From Fidelibacterota bacterium (GTDB lineage: Bacteria; Fidelibacterota; UBA8477; JABMPR01), in contig JAIPJM010000013.1 in NCBI GenBank assembly GCA_021734255.1, forward strand, positions 1 to 64,000: a stretch of DNA of 64,000 nucleotides, written 5' to 3'. The translations under genes and the position numbers were made by a program. Below the pieces are notes generated by a model, which worked only from the letters and a program-made list of their open reading frames with translations, was not told the origin of the DNA and made no database searches. How positions within the stretch are numbered: position 1 is the first letter of the stretch; each line of letters starts with the position of its first letter. Below are positions 61,393 to 64,000 of the stretch, one piece after another.

Positions 61393-62511
61393 ATGCTAAT
61401 CAAGTCTCTAACCATGATCAATTTTCGTAAATACGAGCAGGTTTCCATGAACTTTGGGCAATATACGAATATCCTTCACGGTGAGAACGGGGCCGGCAAG
61501 ACCACCTTACTGGAAGCGATTCACAGCCTGGCCTACACGCGCAGCTTTAAAACCCGTCTGGATGCTGATCTCAGTCGGCACGGTCAGGTTGGGTATCAAC
61601 TCAAAGGGCTGTTTTCAGACCATGAGGGTGTGGACCACGACGTTCGGGTCAAGGTGGCATCCAGCCGAAAGAAACTGGTGAGCGTTGATAATGAGAACCT
61701 GTCCAGCCGCGCCCAGATCATTGGGAAGTTTCCATTGGTCTCGCTGACACCAGAGGACGGTGAACTCACCTTCGGTTCTCCAGAGAGTAGACGTCTGTTT
61801 TTCAATAAGCTCCTTGCTCAAGTTGACCCTGTTTACCTGGAAAAACTCCAGGTCTATGCTCGGATCCTCAAGCAGCGGAATGCTATGCTGCAGGCTTTTT
61901 CAAATGAGGGAAAAACCATCGACCGTATTCATATGTCAACTCTGGATGAGCAGCGCGCCAAAGTTTCTGCAGAGATCCACGAAGCTCGAAGCAAACACAT
62001 CACCGAATTCAAAAAGCTGCTCTATGCTGCCTATGGTGAACTTGAGGAAGAAAAATCTCTAAAAATGGCCTTCATTTCAAATGTCAGAATAAGCTCTGGT
62101 GATCCAGAAGTCCTGTACCGACACGCCTATCAGGATTCTCTGGCAGAAGACATGCGCAAGGGCACAACCACCCGGGGACCTCATCGCGACCTGTTCACTT
62201 TCTACTTGAACACCAAAGATCTGCGCAAATTTGGATCACAGGGTGAGCATAAACTGGTTTTGGTTGCCATCAAGTTCGCAGAGGGTCAGTTCCTGGAGAG
62301 CTTTCTAAATGAACCGCCTGTTTTTCTGCTGGATGATCTGTTTGCAGAACTGGATGTAAAACGCAGCATGATGATCGTGGAGAGCCTGAAGGGGGATCAC
62401 CAGATCTTCATCACGGCCACTGACCTGGCTGACCTGAGAAATCATGGGTTAACTACCGAAGATGACTCACTGCTGGTCATCGACGCAGGAAAGATTCAGA
62501 CCAATGAGTAG
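61393..62511 (+). CDS. recF: DNA replication/repair protein RecF
   Basis: 372 residues, an SMC-like ABC ATPase. Walker A is HGENGAGKTTLLEAIH, the signature GPHRDLFTFY and later GSQGEHKLVLVAIKFAEGQF, and Walker B FLLDDLFAELDVKR. It helps load RecA at gapped DNA. It lies about 139 bp after dnaN, and its last codons overlap the DUF721 start. The order dnaN-recF-DUF721-gyrB is a conserved arrangement. Confidence 0.97.
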   Translation: MLIKSLTMINFRKYEQVSMNFGQYTNILHGENGAGKTTLLEAIHSLAYTRSFKTRLDADLSRHGQVGYQLKGLFSDHEGVDHDVRVKVASSRKKLVSVDNENLSSRAQIIGKFPLVSLTPEDGELTFGSPESRRLFFNKLLAQVDPVYLEKLQVYARILKQRNAMLQAFSNEGKTIDRIHMSTLDEQRAKVSAEIHEARSKHITEFKKLLYAAYGELEEEKSLKMAFISNVRISSGDPEVLYRHAYQDSLAEDMRKGTTTRGPHRDLFTFYLNTKDLRKFGSQGEHKLVLVAIKFAEGQFLESFLNEPPVFLLDDLFAELDVKRSMMIVESLKGDHQIFITATDLADLRNHGLTTEDDSLLVIDAGKIQTNE

Positions 62512-62788
62512 AGCAGAGACTATTGGGAATGTGTTTGCCCAGTTATTCAAGGATCTGGGGATCGAGAAAGCCATACAACAGAACCAGGCTGTTGTGAATT
62601 GGGATGAGTTCGTGGGAGAACGTATCGCTGAGGTCAGTCAAGCTGAAAAAATTGAAAAGGGCACGCTTTACGTGAAGGTAGAGTCTCCTGTCTGGAGAAA
62701 CGAACTCTCCTTTATGAAACACAGCCTGATTAAAGATATAAATATGAAGTTAAAGAAAAACATAGTGAAGGATATCAAGTTTACATGA
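62504..62788 (+). CDS. DUF721-family (DciA-like) protein
   Basis: 94 residues: IGNVFAQLFKDLGIEKAIQQNQAVVNWDEFVGERIAEVSQAEKIEKGTLYVKVESPVWRNELSFMK. This is the DUF721 domain, related to DciA, a helicase loader of the replicative helicase in many bacteria. The ATG at 62504 is used, 8 bp inside recF; an upstream ATG at 62462 is not supported. The stop overlaps the gyrB start (ATGA), so it is translationally coupled. Confidence 0.87.
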   Translation: MSRAETIGNVFAQLFKDLGIEKAIQQNQAVVNWDEFVGERIAEVSQAEKIEKGTLYVKVESPVWRNELSFMKHSLIKDINMKLKKNIVKDIKFT

Positions 62789-64000
62789 GCGACAAAAAAA
62801 TAACGCCAATAGGAAAAGGCTACAGCGCTGAGAGCATCACTGTTCTAAAAGGCCTGGACGCCGTTCGTAAACGACCTGCCATGTATATCGGGGATGTGGG
62901 CAAACGCGGTTTGCATCATCTCGTATACGAAGTAATAGATAACTCGATCGATGAAGCCCTGGCCGGACATTGTGACAAGATCACGGTGACCATTGGGGAG
63001 GGTGAGATCATCACCGTTGAAGATAATGGTCGTGGTATTCCCGTTGATATGCATAAGGACGAGAAGCGTCCAGCTCTGGAGGTCGTTATGACCTCCCTCC
63101 ATGCCGGAGGAAAGTTTGACAAAGATTCCTATAAGGTCTCCGGTGGTCTTCACGGGGTGGGTGTTTCCGTTGTCAATGCCCTCTCTGATTGGCTGGTTGC
63201 TGAAGTCTACCGTGATGGTAAGATATATGAGGTCAGCTTTGAAAAAGGGGTCATGACCAAGAGCATGAAAACTACGGGTACAACAAAAAAACGCGGGACG
63301 AAGGTTAGCTTTAAGGCTGATAGTGAACTCTTTTCTCATAAGTTTTTTGACTGGGATATTCTGGAAGATCGAATTCGTGAACTTGCTTTCCTCAACAAGG
63401 GAATCAAGATCGTCTTAAAGGATGACCGGAAAGATGAAAACCGGAAGGAAGTCTATCACTACAAGGGCGGTCTGAAGCAATTCATCGAGTACCTCAACGA
63501 GAACAAGCACTCCTTACACCCTCAGGTTATCGTGATCGAAGGCGAAAAGGAAGATGTGCCCATTGATATTGCTTTTCAGTATACCGACAGCTATACCGAA
63601 AACATCCTGAGCTATGTGAATAATATCAACACCATTGAAGGTGGGACGCACCTGTCAGGCATGCGGACCGCCCTGACACGAACCCTCAACAACTACGCCA
63701 CCCGCAACAACATGTTCAAGAAGACCAGCGCCACACTGAGTGGTGATGATGTTCGCGAAGGGTTGACAGCAGTTATCTCTATCAAGGTAGCGGAGCCTCA
63801 GTTTGAAGGACAGACCAAGACCAAGCTGGGTAACGGTGATATCAAAGGTATCGTTGATTCTTTCATCAGTGATCAGTTGAATGAATTTATGGAGCAGCAT
63901 CCAGCCATAGCCAAGCGAATCATTGAGAAAAGCCTGATGGCAGCTCAAGCCAGGGATGCAGCTCGAAAAGCACGGGAACTGACCCGGCGTAAGAGTGCTC
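62785..64000 (+). CDS. gyrB: DNA gyrase subunit B (partial, cut by window end)
   Basis: The first 405 codons are present and continue beyond the window. The GHKL ATPase shows VYEVIDNSIDEALAGHCD, VEDNGRGIPVDMHKD, GGKFDKDSYKVSGGLHGVG and QTKTKLGN. ITVLKGLDAVRKRPAMYIGD is the usual N terminus. Subunit B supplies the ATPase of gyrase. It begins 4 bp inside the DUF721 gene. Subunit A is not in the window. Confidence 0.97.
   Translation, partial: MSDKKITPIGKGYSAESITVLKGLDAVRKRPAMYIGDVGKRGLHHLVYEVIDNSIDEALAGHCDKITVTIGEGEIITVEDNGRGIPVDMHKDEKRPALEVVMTSLHAGGKFDKDSYKVSGGLHGVGVSVVNALSDWLVAEVYRDGKIYEVSFEKGVMTKSMKTTGTTKKRGTKVSFKADSELFSHKFFDWDILEDRIRELAFLNKGIKIVLKDDRKDENRKEVYHYKGGLKQFIEYLNENKHSLHPQVIVIEGEKEDVPIDIAFQYTDSYTENILSYVNNINTIEGGTHLSGMRTALTRTLNNYATRNNMFKKTSATLSGDDVREGLTAVISIKVAEPQFEGQTKTKLGNGDIKGIVDSFISDQLNEFMEQHPAIAKRIIEKSLMAAQARDAARKARELTRRKSA

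Overview
The window reads as a chromosomal segment of a Gram-negative bacterium. The best guess is a Candidatus Marinimicrobia (SAR406) or related FCB-type lineage such as Calditrichota or Cloacimonadota; this is inferred, not proven. Three things support it. A giant secreted protein ends in a type IX-secretion-like C-terminal domain (NYPNPFNP motif). Lipoprotein signals and a probable outer-membrane protein are present. The replication cluster has the order dnaN-recF-DUF721-gyrB. Coding density is high, and most neighbouring genes touch or overlap by 4 bp. One tRNA gene carries a perfect TTGACA-N17-TATATT promoter, so the housekeeping promoters look sigma70-like.

Layout. 0.1-5.0 kb: a 1623-residue surface protein with 21 RCC1 blades. 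5.5-10.4 kb: a Gfo/Idh/MocA oxidoreductase, a hybrid histidine kinase whose receiver domain is cut by an in-frame TGA, and a membrane protein. 10.9-12.3 kb: a small accessory group (membrane protein plus XRE regulator, MmpS-like lipoprotein, glycine-rich membrane peptide). 12.4-14.95 kb: an intact tRNA-Lys, a 46-nt copy of its 3' part 2.5 kb away, and between them a pseudouridine synthase, an AT-rich orphan and a repeat cluster. 15-20 kb: an acyl-CoA dehydrogenase, a DUF1761 protein and PEP carboxylase. 20.1-26.3 kb: a compact six-gene catabolic operon. 26.4-34.4 kb: isocitrate/homoisocitrate dehydrogenase, a HAD phosphatase, a cation efflux protein, an aconitase/homoaconitase, MutY, a homocysteine methyltransferase-type enzyme, a VOC protein and a HAD protein. 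34.7-43.8 kb: an outer-membrane protein and a long operon with a TrmH-type methyltransferase, penicillin acylase, a HAD protein, a GT2 glycosyltransferase, a TPR protein, an acyl-CoA carboxyltransferase and a B12-binding mutase subunit. 43.9-46.3 kb: an aldo/keto reductase, an SDR and a cold-shock protein. 46.6-53.6 kb, plus strand: an EnvC-like M23 protein, holB, ricT, metG, tatD and rsmA, a widely conserved housekeeping order. 53.7-59.8 kb: a small membrane peptide, an NAD(P)-binding protein, a TPR protein, a peptidase-MA-like protease, a RAYT transposase, priA and a membrane protein. 60.1-64.0 kb: dnaN, recF, a DUF721 protein and gyrB (cut by the window end).

The most interesting system is the 20.1-26.3 kb operon: XRE-cupin regulator, long KamA-family radical SAM aminomutase, two 3-oxoacid CoA-transferase subunits, class III aminotransferase and thiolase. 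In order the chemistries would make a complete route: alpha-amino acid to beta-amino acid, then beta-keto acid, then beta-ketoacyl-CoA, then acetyl-CoA plus a shortened acyl-CoA. The genes of classical lysine fermentation (kamDE, kdd, kce, kal) are not in the operon, so this could be an undescribed amino-acid shunt. The substrate cannot be read from sequence. The B12-dependent mutase subunit and carboxyltransferase at 41.8-43.8 kb and PEP carboxylase at 17.4-20.0 kb could feed its products into central metabolism.
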